The notes beneath the pieces were generated by a model. That model was not told where the DNA came from. It saw only the letters and a list, made by a program, of their open reading frames with translations, and ran no database searches. Positions 1 to 7,124 of a stretch of 27,402 bases of DNA are shown here, piece by piece. Numbering within the stretch: position 1 is the first letter of the stretch; every line of letters starts with the position of its first letter. The stretch is from an uncultured Roseburia sp. (GTDB lineage: Bacteria > Bacillota > Clostridia > Lachnospirales > Lachnospiraceae). The position numbers and the translations under genes were made by a program. The stretch spans positions 1 through 27,402 of the forward strand of contig URJS01000025.1 of the NCBI GenBank assembly GCA_900548205.1. The letters are read 5' to 3'.

Positions 1-19
1 GTGGAATGGAGGTCGTAAA

Positions 20-352
20 ATGGCACAGAAAAAAGTTTATGACGAGGAATTTAAAATTCAGGCTGTGAAGCTGGGGAGAGAGATCGGTTTTAGTAAAGCT
101 GCGAAGGAGCTTGGTGTCAATACAGATACTCTTTACGGCTGGAATAAACGCGCGAAAGACGCCCGGCTGGATCTGGGACCGGGAAGCCATACGCCGGATA
201 GCGCAATGAGCCTTACAGAGGAAGTGCAAAAACTCAGACAACAGAACAGGGAGCAGGCAAGGAAAATCGTCCGTTTAAAAGAGGAAAATGAGTTTCTGGC
301 GGAAGCAAGCGCTTTTTTCGCGGCGAGCCGTCGGAGGTCAACAAAAACCTGA
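20..352 (+). CDS. IS3-family transposase OrfA (helix-turn-helix and leucine-zipper part)
   Basis: 110 residues, with GGAGG at 8-12 as ribosome binding site. Residues 8-50 fit the HTH_8/transposase-8 DNA-binding fold (FKIQAVKLGREIGFSKAAKELGV, then TLYGWNKR). Residues 65-95 are a charged coiled coil, the usual OrfA leucine zipper for multimerisation. The C-terminus ends ASAFFAASRR, a common OrfA ending and the usual frameshift region. OrfA alone normally binds the terminal repeats and regulates transposition; the active transposase is the OrfAB fusion. The reading frame looks intact. Confidence 0.9.
   Translation: MAQKKVYDEEFKIQAVKLGREIGFSKAAKELGVNTDTLYGWNKRAKDARLDLGPGSHTPDSAMSLTEEVQKLRQQNREQARKIVRLKEENEFLAEASAFFAASRRRSTKT
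313..319 (+). promoter_or_regulatory. probable programmed -1 frameshift heptamer (T TTT TTC)
   Basis: In the OrfA frame the codons are GCT TTT TTC, giving the heptamer T_TTT_TTC. OrfB lies in the -1 frame, which is open from 292 onward, so a slip here gives one OrfAB protein of about 413 residues. This is the standard expression mode of IS3-family elements. Slippage itself is inferred. Confidence 0.65.
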
Positions 353-354
353 GA

Positions 355-1260
355 ATGCGTTTTATTGCACAGAAGACAAACGACGGCACGGTGAAAGGGA
401 AAATCGCGCTCTACTGTCATGCACTTGGTGTGACAAGGCAGGGATTTTACTGGTATTTAAAACATCGGGATGATCCCTGGAAATATGCGGAGATCGCCGA
501 AAAAATGCGGGGGATTGTGGCAGAGGACGAATGCAACGATACGTATGGACGCTGCCGGATGTACCAGGCTCTGAAACTGAAATTTCCGGACGAAAAGATT
601 CCCGGCGAAAGAACCGTTTACCGGATCATGCAGGAAACCGGACTGGCCCACAGACCCAAGTGTAAACCGAATTGGATTACAAAGGCAGAAAGAAATGCCC
701 GGAAATCGGAAGATCTGTTAAAACGTGATTTCATGTCCAAAAAGCCGCTCGAGAAATGCGTGACGGATATCACGGAGATTCCGGCTGCGGATGGTAAGCT
801 TTATGTTTCAGCGATCTTTGACTGCTATGATCTGGGAGTTCTTGGACTTGCAATGGCAGATCACATGAAAGCAGATTTGTGCGTGGCTACAGTCCACAAT
901 GCCGCAAAAGCGTTCCCAAAGATCAGAGGGGCGGTTCTTCACAGTGACCGCGGAAGCCAGTATACAAGCGCATGCTACAGAGCAGAGCTTGCCCGTACCG
1001 GGATCATACAGAGCATGAACAGTGACGGAGGCAGATGCCATGACAATGCACGCTGTGAAGCGATGTGGGCGAGGATGAAGGAGGAACTTTTGTATGGCAG
1101 ATACGAGACAAAAAAGATGAAGATCGGGGAACTGAAGACTCTCATCTGGAGATACTTCATCATCTACTGGAACACCCGAAGAGTATGCGCAGCTAACGGT
1201 GGGCTACCTCCAATGCTCAAAAGAAAACAGTATTATGAATCATTGGAGCAGGTGGCTTAA
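355..1260 (+). CDS. IS3-family transposase OrfB (DDE integrase catalytic domain)
   Basis: 301 residues from the first ATG; the frame is open from 292 and is probably expressed as an OrfAB fusion through the frameshift at 313-319. The N-terminal part (about 1-110) matches the HTH_21 region (YGRCRMYQALK). The rve integrase core follows, with D138 (VTDIT), D198 (HSDRGSQY) and E235 (NARCEAMW), close to the D-D-35-E spacing of the family. The C-terminal YWNTRR matches the usual YN..R ending. All catalytic residues are present, so this copy may be active. It sits in the wreck of an ISL3 element on its right side. Confidence 0.93.
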   Translation: MRFIAQKTNDGTVKGKIALYCHALGVTRQGFYWYLKHRDDPWKYAEIAEKMRGIVAEDECNDTYGRCRMYQALKLKFPDEKIPGERTVYRIMQETGLAHRPKCKPNWITKAERNARKSEDLLKRDFMSKKPLEKCVTDITEIPAADGKLYVSAIFDCYDLGVLGLAMADHMKADLCVATVHNAAKAFPKIRGAVLHSDRGSQYTSACYRAELARTGIIQSMNSDGGRCHDNARCEAMWARMKEELLYGRYETKKMKIGELKTLIWRYFIIYWNTRRVCAANGGLPPMLKRKQYYESLEQVA

Positions 1261-1303
1261 AGATTCCGTGCAGAAAATGTGTAAAGTAATATTGACAATA
1301 TCA

Positions 1304-1361
1304 CCATTCGTATTGATAGCTTTATCTTGTTGTTTATTGCCTCAATCCTTGCATTGGTTAA
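1304..1361 (-). pseudogene. C-terminal scrap of the ISL3 transposase
   Basis: The minus strand encodes LTNARIEAINNKIKLSIRM. This matches the conserved C-terminal block of ISL3-family transposases (N-A-R-I-E-A-x-N-N-K-I-K), which carries the last acidic catalytic residue. Just beyond RM the sequence changes to the IS3 right end. On the other side it is fused to the truncated IS5 copy at 1361/1362. It is therefore the far end of the same gene whose N-terminal part is at 1471-2469, with the segment between deleted. Confidence 0.7.
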
Positions 1362-1466
1362 TCCATATCAGAAAATGTAAGTTGATTCATAGATATACGA
1401 CCTTTCAGTTGATATCTGTATTATATCAAAAATTATGATGAAATGCATGAATTAATCAGCGTTTCC
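1362..1466 (-). mobile_element. 105-bp 5' scrap of an IS5-family element
   Basis: This is base-for-base identical, in inverted orientation, to the first 105 bp of the complete IS5 copy at 2502. It holds the terminal repeat (GGAAACGCTGATTAATT read on the minus strand), the leader and the first nine codons of its transposase (MNQLTFSDM). It is then cut off and runs straight into ISL3 sequence, giving an immediate stop. A CTAG at 1467-1470 marks the insertion target on the intact side. Confidence 0.88.
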
Positions 1467-1470
1467 CTAG
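1362..1470 (-). repeat. 109-bp perfect inverted repeat, left arm
   Basis: Reverse complement of 2498-2606 with no mismatch over 109 bp, including the CTAG target. It arises from two head-to-head IS5 left ends. The arms enclose 1027 bp (1471-2497) carrying the ISL3 transposase fragment, so recombination could invert that segment. Confidence 0.92.
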
Positions 1471-2469
1471 ACGTAAAGCTTCCTTGAGTTTGTATGCACG
1501 ATACAATCGTGGGTCTGTTTTTGCTATCCACTCAACCTTAGCTTGTTGGTTAGGAGTGAGATTTGAAGAGGCTTTACCCAATGCCATTTTAGAATTTTTG
1601 AGTTCTGTGGCAGTGGTATCTTTTGATGGAGTGCCCTTCTTGGGACGACCTCTTTTGGCTTTTGGTTGCTCCTTTGTGGCTGCCTTTGCTTCTCGCCAAG
1701 CATCTACTCGAACCGAATCAAGAGCAGCCATTGCCCATTCAATAACATGGAATGGATCCACACAACGGTTAGCATTCGGGCAGTATTCTTTTATACATTC
1801 ATCAATCCATTTAGCACCGTCACCAGATACCAGCTGAATGCTGTTTCTCTGTTCTGGTGTAAGCAGCTTAAAGAACTGCTCAAAAATAGTTTTCCCATGC
1901 CCCTTGGCAACCCAGATGACATTGCCCGTATCATGATTAACGACTGTTGTGATGTATTTATGTCCCTTGCGATAGCTTGTTTCATCAACACCAATACGAA
2001 CAAGGTTATCAAATCTTGCATTTGGATTAATATCAAGGTCTTTCTCAACACGTTCGATGATAGGACCTACTGTATTCCATGAAATTCTCATGAATGCAGC
2101 AACTGCTACACGAGAACAATTAACAGCCATCCAAGCAGTCTGTTCCTCGAATTTACGTGTAAAGCGAGAACCATGTCTAGCCCAAGGGAAGCGGCATGTA
2201 ACGACACCATGCTCCTTACAATTGACTCTGCAAGAGGGGCCAACCAGAATAACTTTATGTCCTGCCCAGTCGCAGGCTCTCCAGGTTCTGGCACCTTCAT
2301 TACCATTGTCATAGAACTTTGATTTTTTTCCACAAATGCCACATCGACACTGCTCGCCTTTGGTGGCATGCACCTCAATCATGATAGAGGTATCTGCGAG
2401 CATAGTAACTTTATCAATACAAGTGTGCTTGACATTTAGGATAGTTTTGATAGAATTTTTGTTGAGCAT
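1456..2469 (-). pseudogene. ISL3-family transposase, N-terminal three quarters, truncated
   Basis: 337 codons as read, the last three (GKR) and the stop being supplied by the inserted IS5 end. Residues 41-84 form the N-terminal zinc-finger region (C41, C43, C46, C80, C84). The DDE transposase_12 domain follows, with VDETSYRKG (D162) and SGDGAKW (D217), and VDPFHVIEWA, typical of the family. The ORF stops after KLKEALRL, where normal family members continue with a further domain and the catalytic glutamate; part of that piece survives at 1304-1361. The ribosome binding site (AAAGG/GGAAAGAG) lies 13-20 nt upstream of the ATG at 2469. The gene is non-functional because it is split and internally deleted. 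Confidence 0.88.
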
Positions 2470-2497
2470 GTGGTGACTCTTTCCTTTACGATTTTTT

Positions 2498-2606
2498 CTA
2501 GGGAAACGCTGATTAATTCATGCATTTCATCATAATTTTTGATATAATACAGATATCAACTGAAAGGTCGTATATCTATGAATCAACTTACATTTTCTGA
2601 TATGGA
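2498..2606 (+). repeat. 109-bp perfect inverted repeat, right arm
   Basis: Partner of 1362-1470. It contains the CTAG target, the IS5 left terminal repeat, a possible -10 box TATAAT (2543-2548) and the first codons of the complete IS5 transposase. Confidence 0.92.
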
Positions 2607-3723
2607 ATACTCCAATCGCAAGAAAAAAACCAAACGTGAAGAATTCCTTGATGCCATGGAAGAAATCATCCCATGGTCATACTGGGTAGAAATGATCCGC
2701 CCGTATTATTTCGCTAACAAGCGTGGTCGCAAACCGATTGGTATTGAAACCATGCTTCGCATGTATCTCATGCAGATATGCTTTAATCTGTCCGATGAAG
2801 GAATCGAGGATTCTATCTACGACAGTTACGCTATGCGTTCCTTTATGCATATAGATTTCCATGAACAACAAGTACCGGATGCGACTGCCCTGCTTAAGTT
2901 CAGACATATGCTTGAAACAAACAAGCTTGGCGAGAAAATGTTTGATGATGTCAACAGCCGCCTCGATAAAGCCGGTCTTATGATGCATGGTGGCACTATT
3001 GTTGATGCAAGCCTTATAGCAGCGCCAAAATCCACTAAGAATCAGGAGGGCAAACGTGATCCTGAAATGCATCAGACAAAGAAGGGCAATGAATGGTACT
3101 TCGGAATGAAGGTACATGCCGGTGTTGATGCAGGCAGTGGGTATGTTCATACAATAACTGGCACATCTGCAAATATGCATGATGTCACAGAAACGGCAAA
3201 TCTCATCAGAGAAGATGATGAGGTTGTATATGGCGATTCCGGATATCTTGGAGCTGTCAGCCAACCTGCAATTAAGGATGATGAGAAGAAATCCAAGATT
3301 GAGTTCCGGGTAAATAAGCGTCCGTCCAGTCTCAAAATGGCGGATGATTTCAAAGGTCCTAACTGGGACAAAAAAATGGAACATGAAAAGTCCGCCGTCC
3401 GCTGTAAGGTTGAGCACCCATTTCTCATTGTAAAGAAGCAGATGGGATACTCAAAAGTTGTATATCGTGGAATCGCAAAAAACATGCATCGATTCCATAT
3501 GTTGTTTGCCAGTGCAAATCTTATCATGTGCAGCAGGGCTGGCAGAACAAAAGACTTTATAGGGTGTACAGCATAATTGTGCCCATTTTTAGGGAATATC
3601 CTCAAAAAAGGATAAATAGCAAGAGGATATAACAGGTATCTGAGATAAAAATCCTCTTGGTTTTTATAAAAACTTGACAAACTGGAATAATGCCGAGAAT
3701 AAAGTTAATTAATCAGCGTTTCC
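2502..3723 (+). mobile_element. complete IS5-family insertion sequence (1222 bp)
   Basis: The 17-bp terminal repeats are perfect: GGAAACGCTGATTAATT at 2502-2518 and its reverse complement at 3707-3723. CTAG flanks both ends (2498-2501 and 3724-3727), fitting the 4-bp YTAR target duplications of IS5-type elements. One transposase gene lies inside. Removing the element and one CTAG rejoins the ISL3 left end to the ISL3 gene leader, so it inserted between the ISL3 terminus and its start codon. Confidence 0.93.
2578..3576 (+). CDS. IS5-family transposase
   Basis: 332 residues, intact. The N-terminal DUF772-type region (about 45-120, with RPYYFANKRGRKPIGIETML and DATALLKFRHMLE) is followed by a DDE_Tnp_1 domain. 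Catalytic residues: D143 (IVDASLI), D220 (YGDSGYLG) and E279 in RCKVEHPFLIVKKQMGY, the Y/R-x3-E-x6-K signature of IS5/IS4-type enzymes. AAAGG about 13 nt upstream is the likely ribosome binding site. It cuts and pastes its own element. Terminal repeats and reading frame are both complete, so it may still be mobile and could act on the second IS5 left end at 1466. Confidence 0.95.
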   Translation: MNQLTFSDMEYSNRKKKTKREEFLDAMEEIIPWSYWVEMIRPYYFANKRGRKPIGIETMLRMYLMQICFNLSDEGIEDSIYDSYAMRSFMHIDFHEQQVPDATALLKFRHMLETNKLGEKMFDDVNSRLDKAGLMMHGGTIVDASLIAAPKSTKNQEGKRDPEMHQTKKGNEWYFGMKVHAGVDAGSGYVHTITGTSANMHDVTETANLIREDDEVVYGDSGYLGAVSQPAIKDDEKKSKIEFRVNKRPSSLKMADDFKGPNWDKKMEHEKSAVRCKVEHPFLIVKKQMGYSKVVYRGIAKNMHRFHMLFASANLIMCSRAGRTKDFIGCTA

Positions 3724-3817
3724 CTAGACAAAAAAATCTTAATAGAGCCCATATGCTTTTTCAAGTTTTATGCGGCTTTGAGCCGATTTTCTATACCACA
3801 CATCCTAATGAAGAGCC
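3724..3817 (-). mobile_element. ISL3 left-end segment (terminal and subterminal repeats)
   Basis: On the minus strand this reads GGCTCTTCATTAGG (from 3817) and, 67 nt further in, GGGCTCTATTAAG (from 3750), then runs to the CTAG where IS5 entered. Both motifs resemble ISL3-family GGCTCT termini in the same direction. Either this is one left end with a subterminal copy, or two ISL3-type ends are nested. The outer motif starts where the XRE gene reading frame is cut off, which favours 3817 as the true boundary. Confidence 0.5.
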
Positions 3818-3939
3818 TAATTTTTTTCCTTCTCCCAATTTGATACGGTCTGTCTTGTAACATGAAAAATTTGGGCAAATTCTTCTTGTGTCATTTTTCT
3901 TTCTTTTCGTATTTCTGTAATTGTCTGTCCTAATCTCAT
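3817..3939 (-). pseudogene. XRE-family HTH repressor, 5' fragment (40 codons)
   Basis: It starts at ATG 3939 with a strong GGAGG (3951-3955) upstream. The 40 residues (RLGQTITEIRKERKMTQEEF, then AQIFHVTRQTVSNWEKEKN) are the first four helices of a classic HTH_3 DNA-binding domain. Full-length relatives continue past NWEnEKN with YPDl. Here a TAG follows at once, at the point where the ISL3-like terminus begins. It was probably a small phage- or plasmid-type regulator gene cut by the ISL3 insertion; the 3' part is not in the window. Confidence 0.75.
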
Positions 3940-4080
3940 GTTATGTGTTCCTCCTTCCGGTATCTATTATGCTTTTTCTCACCTCAGATGGCTAGCAAGT
4001 CCAAATTGCATGGAAGTATGCGCCCCGCAAGTATTTTTTACGCGTCTGTTTTTCGCTTGTTCTGCCGTAATTTATGTAAA

Positions 4081-4120
4081 ACAACGAGCAACACGCTTCG
4101 CGAGCCACTCTTATGTCAAA
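4081..4120. repeat. 40-bp dispersed intergenic repeat, copy 1
   Basis: Matches 14728-14767 at 34 of 40 positions in the same orientation; similarity ends abruptly on both sides. The core GCTTCGCGA and the end TTATGTCAA are invariant. It lies downstream of metA, next to a hairpin. The minus strand of both copies begins TTGACATAA, but no matching -10 box is present. The 3940-4080 stretch beside it shows nothing else recognisable apart from the XRE ribosome binding site. Confidence 0.75.
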
Positions 4121-4125
4121 AATTT

Positions 4126-4156
4126 GAGGGTATATTGCCGTTTACAATATACCCTC
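4126..4156 (-). terminator. hairpin downstream of metA, probable terminator
   Basis: Perfect 12-bp stem GAGGGTATATTG / CAATATACCCTC with a 7-nt loop. It is followed on the minus strand by AAATTTTTG, a short T-tract. It lies 37 nt beyond the metA stop and would end the rluF-ligA-metA transcript. Confidence 0.7.
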
Positions 4157-4192
4157 ACAGTGCCGTTTCCGTAAATTCCCTAAGCCGCCGCA

Positions 4193-5113
4193 TTAAAACG
4201 GCGTTCCCGCCAGATCATAAGGTGTCACTTGATAGACGTAGTAATTCAGCCAGTTGCTGTACAAAATATTGCCGTGAGAACGCCACTGAAGCTTTGGCTT
4301 TGCCGAATCATCATCATTTGGATAATAATTAACAGGAAGCGCGATCGAAAGCCCCTTATTCTTGTCGCGCTTATACTCCTTATCCAGTGTCATGCGGTCA
4401 TATTCGGGATGACCCATCACAAAGATTTTCCTCCCCTCGTCGGCAACCGCCAAAAATACGCCCGCGTCGCAAGACTCTGCCAGAATCGTCAGTTCCCGTA
4501 CCCTTCGTATATCCTCTGCGCGCACCTCGGTATGTCTCGAATGCGGCGCCATAAAGCAATCGTCAAATCCGCGCACTAACGGCACCTTTCGGTTCATCAC
4601 ACGATGCTCGTACACGCCAAACATTTTCTTTGGCAGCAGATGCTTTTTCAAGCCGTAATGATAGTAAATCCCTGCCTGTGCTCCCCAGCAAAGATGCAGC
4701 GTAGACGTGACATGCGTTTTTGTCCATTCAAAAATCTCACAAATCTCTCCCCAGTAATCCACATCCTCATATTCCATCTGCTCGATCGGCGCACCCGTAA
4801 TGATCAATCCGTCAAAAAAACGGTGCTTGATATCCGAAAAGGTTTCATAAAACTTCTTCAAATGGCTCATAGAGGCATTCTTAAATTCATGTGTGGAGAC
4901 TGTGATAAAAGTCACATCTACCTGCAGCGGCGTGTTCGATAGGGAGCGCAAAAGCTGCAGCTCCGTCTCCTCCTTTAACGGCATCAGATTTAAGATCCCG
5001 ATCTCGATCGATCGTATATCCTGATGCACCGCTCGCTTCTCATCCATAACAAATATATTTTCCTTCTCCAATATTTCTTTTGCCGGCAGATCACTCTGTG
5101 TTTTGATTGGCAT
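4193..5113 (-). CDS. metA: homoserine O-acetyltransferase (MetA family)
   Basis: 306 residues, the usual MetA length. It activates homoserine by acylation as the first committed step of methionine synthesis in the cytoplasm. The glutamine-amidotransferase-like fold carries the nucleophile C142 (LHLCWGAQAG) and the GHPEY motif that supplies the catalytic His and Glu. E111 (GAPIEQ) is the position known to favour acetyl-CoA; enterobacterial succinyltransferases have Gly there, so O-acetylhomoserine is the expected product. It starts 13 nt after the ligA stop with AGAGGA as ribosome binding site, so it is co-transcribed with ligA. No SAM riboswitch or T-box lies between them, so any methionine control must act elsewhere. 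Confidence 0.95.
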   Translation of the reverse strand: MPIKTQSDLPAKEILEKENIFVMDEKRAVHQDIRSIEIGILNLMPLKEETELQLLRSLSNTPLQVDVTFITVSTHEFKNASMSHLKKFYETFSDIKHRFFDGLIITGAPIEQMEYEDVDYWGEICEIFEWTKTHVTSTLHLCWGAQAGIYYHYGLKKHLLPKKMFGVYEHRVMNRKVPLVRGFDDCFMAPHSRHTEVRAEDIRRVRELTILAESCDAGVFLAVADEGRKIFVMGHPEYDRMTLDKEYKRDKNKGLSIALPVNYYPNDDDSAKPKLQWRSHGNILYSNWLNYYVYQVTPYDLAGTPF

Positions 5114-5126
5114 ATCCGATTCCTCT

Positions 5127-7124
5127 CTATCTGTTTAACATCGCCAAAAATTCTTCCTCGGAAATAATCGAAATTCCAAGCTCCTGTGCTTTTACAAGCT
5201 TGCTGCCGGCATTTTCTCCTGCCAGCACATAATCTGTCTTTTTGGAGACAGAGCCTGATGCCTTTCCGCCGCAGCGCTCAATCAGCTCCTGCGCCTCCTT
5301 GCGCCCAAGCGTCGGCAGTGTGCCCGTGACAACGATTGTTTTTCCGCTGAATACCGAATCGACCGTCTCATCCTCGGCGGCATCCATATTGACGCCGCAG
5401 TCCTTTAGACGCGCAATGATCGCGCGATTCTTTTCCTCTGTGAAAAAGCTCCTGATGCATGCCGCGCTCACCTCTCCGATGTCGTTGACAGCCGTCAGTT
5501 CCTCCGTCGTTGCCTCCATAAGACGATCCATTTTCTGAAAATGCTTCATCACCGCTTTCGCCGCCGCTTTCCCGACATTTGGGATTCCAAAGCCTGTCAA
5601 AAGCCTGTAGCCGTCGTTTTGCTTTGACCGCTCGATCGCCTCCAAAAGCTTGTCCGTGTTTTTTTCTTTTCCGATAATTCCCTGTGCGATCAGATCATCT
5701 CTATGTTCATACAGCCTGTAAATATCTGCAATATCCTTAATATACCCCATTCGGATCAGTTCTTCAATAGAAACCGTACCAAAGCCCTTGATGTCCATCG
5801 CGTCCCTGCCGACAAAATTAATGATATGACACTCCAGCTGCGCCGGACAGTTGGGTGATGTGCATTTGATGTCCGCCGTATCGCGCTCGCGCTCTGTCTT
5901 TGCTCCGCACGCAGGACAACTGTCGGGAATTACAAAACGCTTCCAGTCTGCCGGCCGCTTTTCCTTTTTCACTTCCTTGATCTTTGGAATGATTTCTCCC
6001 GATTTATAAACAACAACCGTATCGCCGATTCCAATGTCCAGCTCGTCAATAAAATCCTGATTGTGCAGCGTCGCCCTTGAGACAGTTGTCCCGCAAAGAC
6101 GGACCGGCGCAAAGATCGCAGTCGGAGTGATTCTTCCGGTCCTTCCGACTGAAAGCTCAATATCTAAAATACGGCTCTCCTTCTCCTCCGGCGGATATTT
6201 ATAGGCGACCGCCCAGCGCGGTACCTTAGAGGTCGCTCCAAGCTTCTCACGATCCTCATAGCGGTTGACCTTTACCACCGCCCCGTCAATGTCGTAGCCA
6301 AGCTTTCCGCGATTCTCACCGATCTCCTCGATCGCCGCCCAGACCTCGTCCGCTGTTGCACATACCCTGTAATCATCGATCACGGTGATCCCCTGTTTCT
6401 TTAAATATTCATAGCCCTCCGTGTGCGTGTTAATCTCCATTCCCCGCACCTGCTGGATATTAAAAATAAAAAGAGAGAGCCCGCGTTCCTTTGTCACTGC
6501 AGAGTCAAGCTGACGTAATGTGCCGGCTGCACAGTTTCTTGGGTTGGCAAACGGCTTCTTCCCCAGAAGCTCCTGTTTTTCATTGACCGCTTCAAAAGCG
6601 TCGTTTTTCATATAAACCTCGCCGCGCAGCTCAAGGTACTCCGGCGCGTCCTTTAGCTTTTTGCGAACGTCTGCGATCGCCAGCGCATTTGCCGTCACTT
6701 CCTCTCCGAAATTGATCCCGTCTCCGCGCGTCTCCGCCAAAACAAGCGTACCGTTCTCATAGCGCAGCGCCAGTGAAAGCCCGTCGATCTTATACTCCAC
6801 CACGAACTGGGGATCGTCAAGCTGCTCTCTCATCTGCTCGACAAATTCCAAGACCTCCTCTTTGGAAAATACATCCTGCAGACTCAGCATCGGTACATTA
6901 TGGCGCACCAAAACACCTGCGGTCCGCTTTGCCGTCCCTCCGACCTTCTGTGTCGGCGAATCCGCAGTCACCAGAGACGGATTTTCCTTCTCAAGCTGCT
7001 TTAATTCCCGCATCAGCATGTCAAATTCATGATCTGTAATTTCAGGATCATCCTCATTGTAATATTTGTCACTGTGATATGCGATCTGCTCACGCAGCGC
7101 AGCAATTCTCTCTTTTGGCGTCAT
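5127..7124 (-). CDS. ligA: NAD-dependent DNA ligase LigA
   Basis: 665 residues, full family length. It seals nicks in duplex DNA during replication and repair, using NAD+. Domain order: Ia region (about 1-70, with YHSDKYYNEDDPEITDHEFD binding NMN), adenylation domain with the active lysine K112 (KIDG), OB fold (about 320-395), zinc finger with C403, C406, C421 and C426, helix-hairpin-helix repeats (about 435-580) and a C-terminal BRCT domain (about 590-665). All expected motifs are present. Its ATG overlaps the rluF-like stop (ATGA, 7121-7124) and AGGAGG precedes it, so the two genes are translationally coupled. metA follows 13 nt downstream. Confidence 0.98.
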   Translation of the reverse strand: MTPKERIAALREQIAYHSDKYYNEDDPEITDHEFDMLMRELKQLEKENPSLVTADSPTQKVGGTAKRTAGVLVRHNVPMLSLQDVFSKEEVLEFVEQMREQLDDPQFVVEYKIDGLSLALRYENGTLVLAETRGDGINFGEEVTANALAIADVRKKLKDAPEYLELRGEVYMKNDAFEAVNEKQELLGKKPFANPRNCAAGTLRQLDSAVTKERGLSLFIFNIQQVRGMEINTHTEGYEYLKKQGITVIDDYRVCATADEVWAAIEEIGENRGKLGYDIDGAVVKVNRYEDREKLGATSKVPRWAVAYKYPPEEKESRILDIELSVGRTGRITPTAIFAPVRLCGTTVSRATLHNQDFIDELDIGIGDTVVVYKSGEIIPKIKEVKKEKRPADWKRFVIPDSCPACGAKTERERDTADIKCTSPNCPAQLECHIINFVGRDAMDIKGFGTVSIEELIRMGYIKDIADIYRLYEHRDDLIAQGIIGKEKNTDKLLEAIERSKQNDGYRLLTGFGIPNVGKAAAKAVMKHFQKMDRLMEATTEELTAVNDIGEVSAACIRSFFTEEKNRAIIARLKDCGVNMDAAEDETVDSVFSGKTIVVTGTLPTLGRKEAQELIERCGGKASGSVSKKTDYVLAGENAGSKLVKAQELGISIISEEEFLAMLNR

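Larger units (their letters stand above)
1..1303 (+). mobile_element. IS3-family insertion sequence, left end outside window
   Basis: Two overlapping-frame transposase ORFs (OrfA, OrfB) are arranged as in the IS3 family. The left terminal repeat would lie before base 1. The right end is placed at about 1303, where the minus strand reads inward TGATATTGTC. Immediately beyond, at 1304, the minus strand becomes recognisable ISL3 transposase coding sequence, so this element is inserted inside an ISL3 gene. The exact right boundary is inferred from that switch, since the matching left repeat is not visible. Confidence 0.8.
1304..3817 (-). mobile_element. ISL3-family element remnant, split by IS5 and IS3 insertions
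   Basis: Read on the minus strand, the pieces are: left end (3817 to 3724), interrupted by a complete IS5 copy (2502-3723), then transposase codons 1 to about 334 (2469 to 1471), a 105-bp IS5 scrap (1466-1362), a 19-codon C-terminal piece (1361-1304), then IS3. The terminus is either GGCTCTTCATTAGG at 3817 or GGGCTCTATTAAG at 3750; both resemble ISL3-family GGCTCT ends. The right end lies beyond the window or is lost. Confidence 0.7.

Noticed and set aside
1471..2497. IS5 copies as a functional composite transposon carrying cargo
   Set aside because: The left IS5 copy is only 105 bp and the enclosed DNA is a broken ISL3 transposase, so nested insertion plus deletion explains it better.
2677..3417. 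246-codon minus-strand frame inside the IS5 transposase
   Set aside because: Pure antisense of a transposase with all catalytic motifs; no start signal.
5114..5126. SAM riboswitch or T-box before metA or metF
   Set aside because: The ligA-metA gap is 13 nt and the greA-metF gap 13 nt, far too short, and no such fold was seen upstream of the operons.
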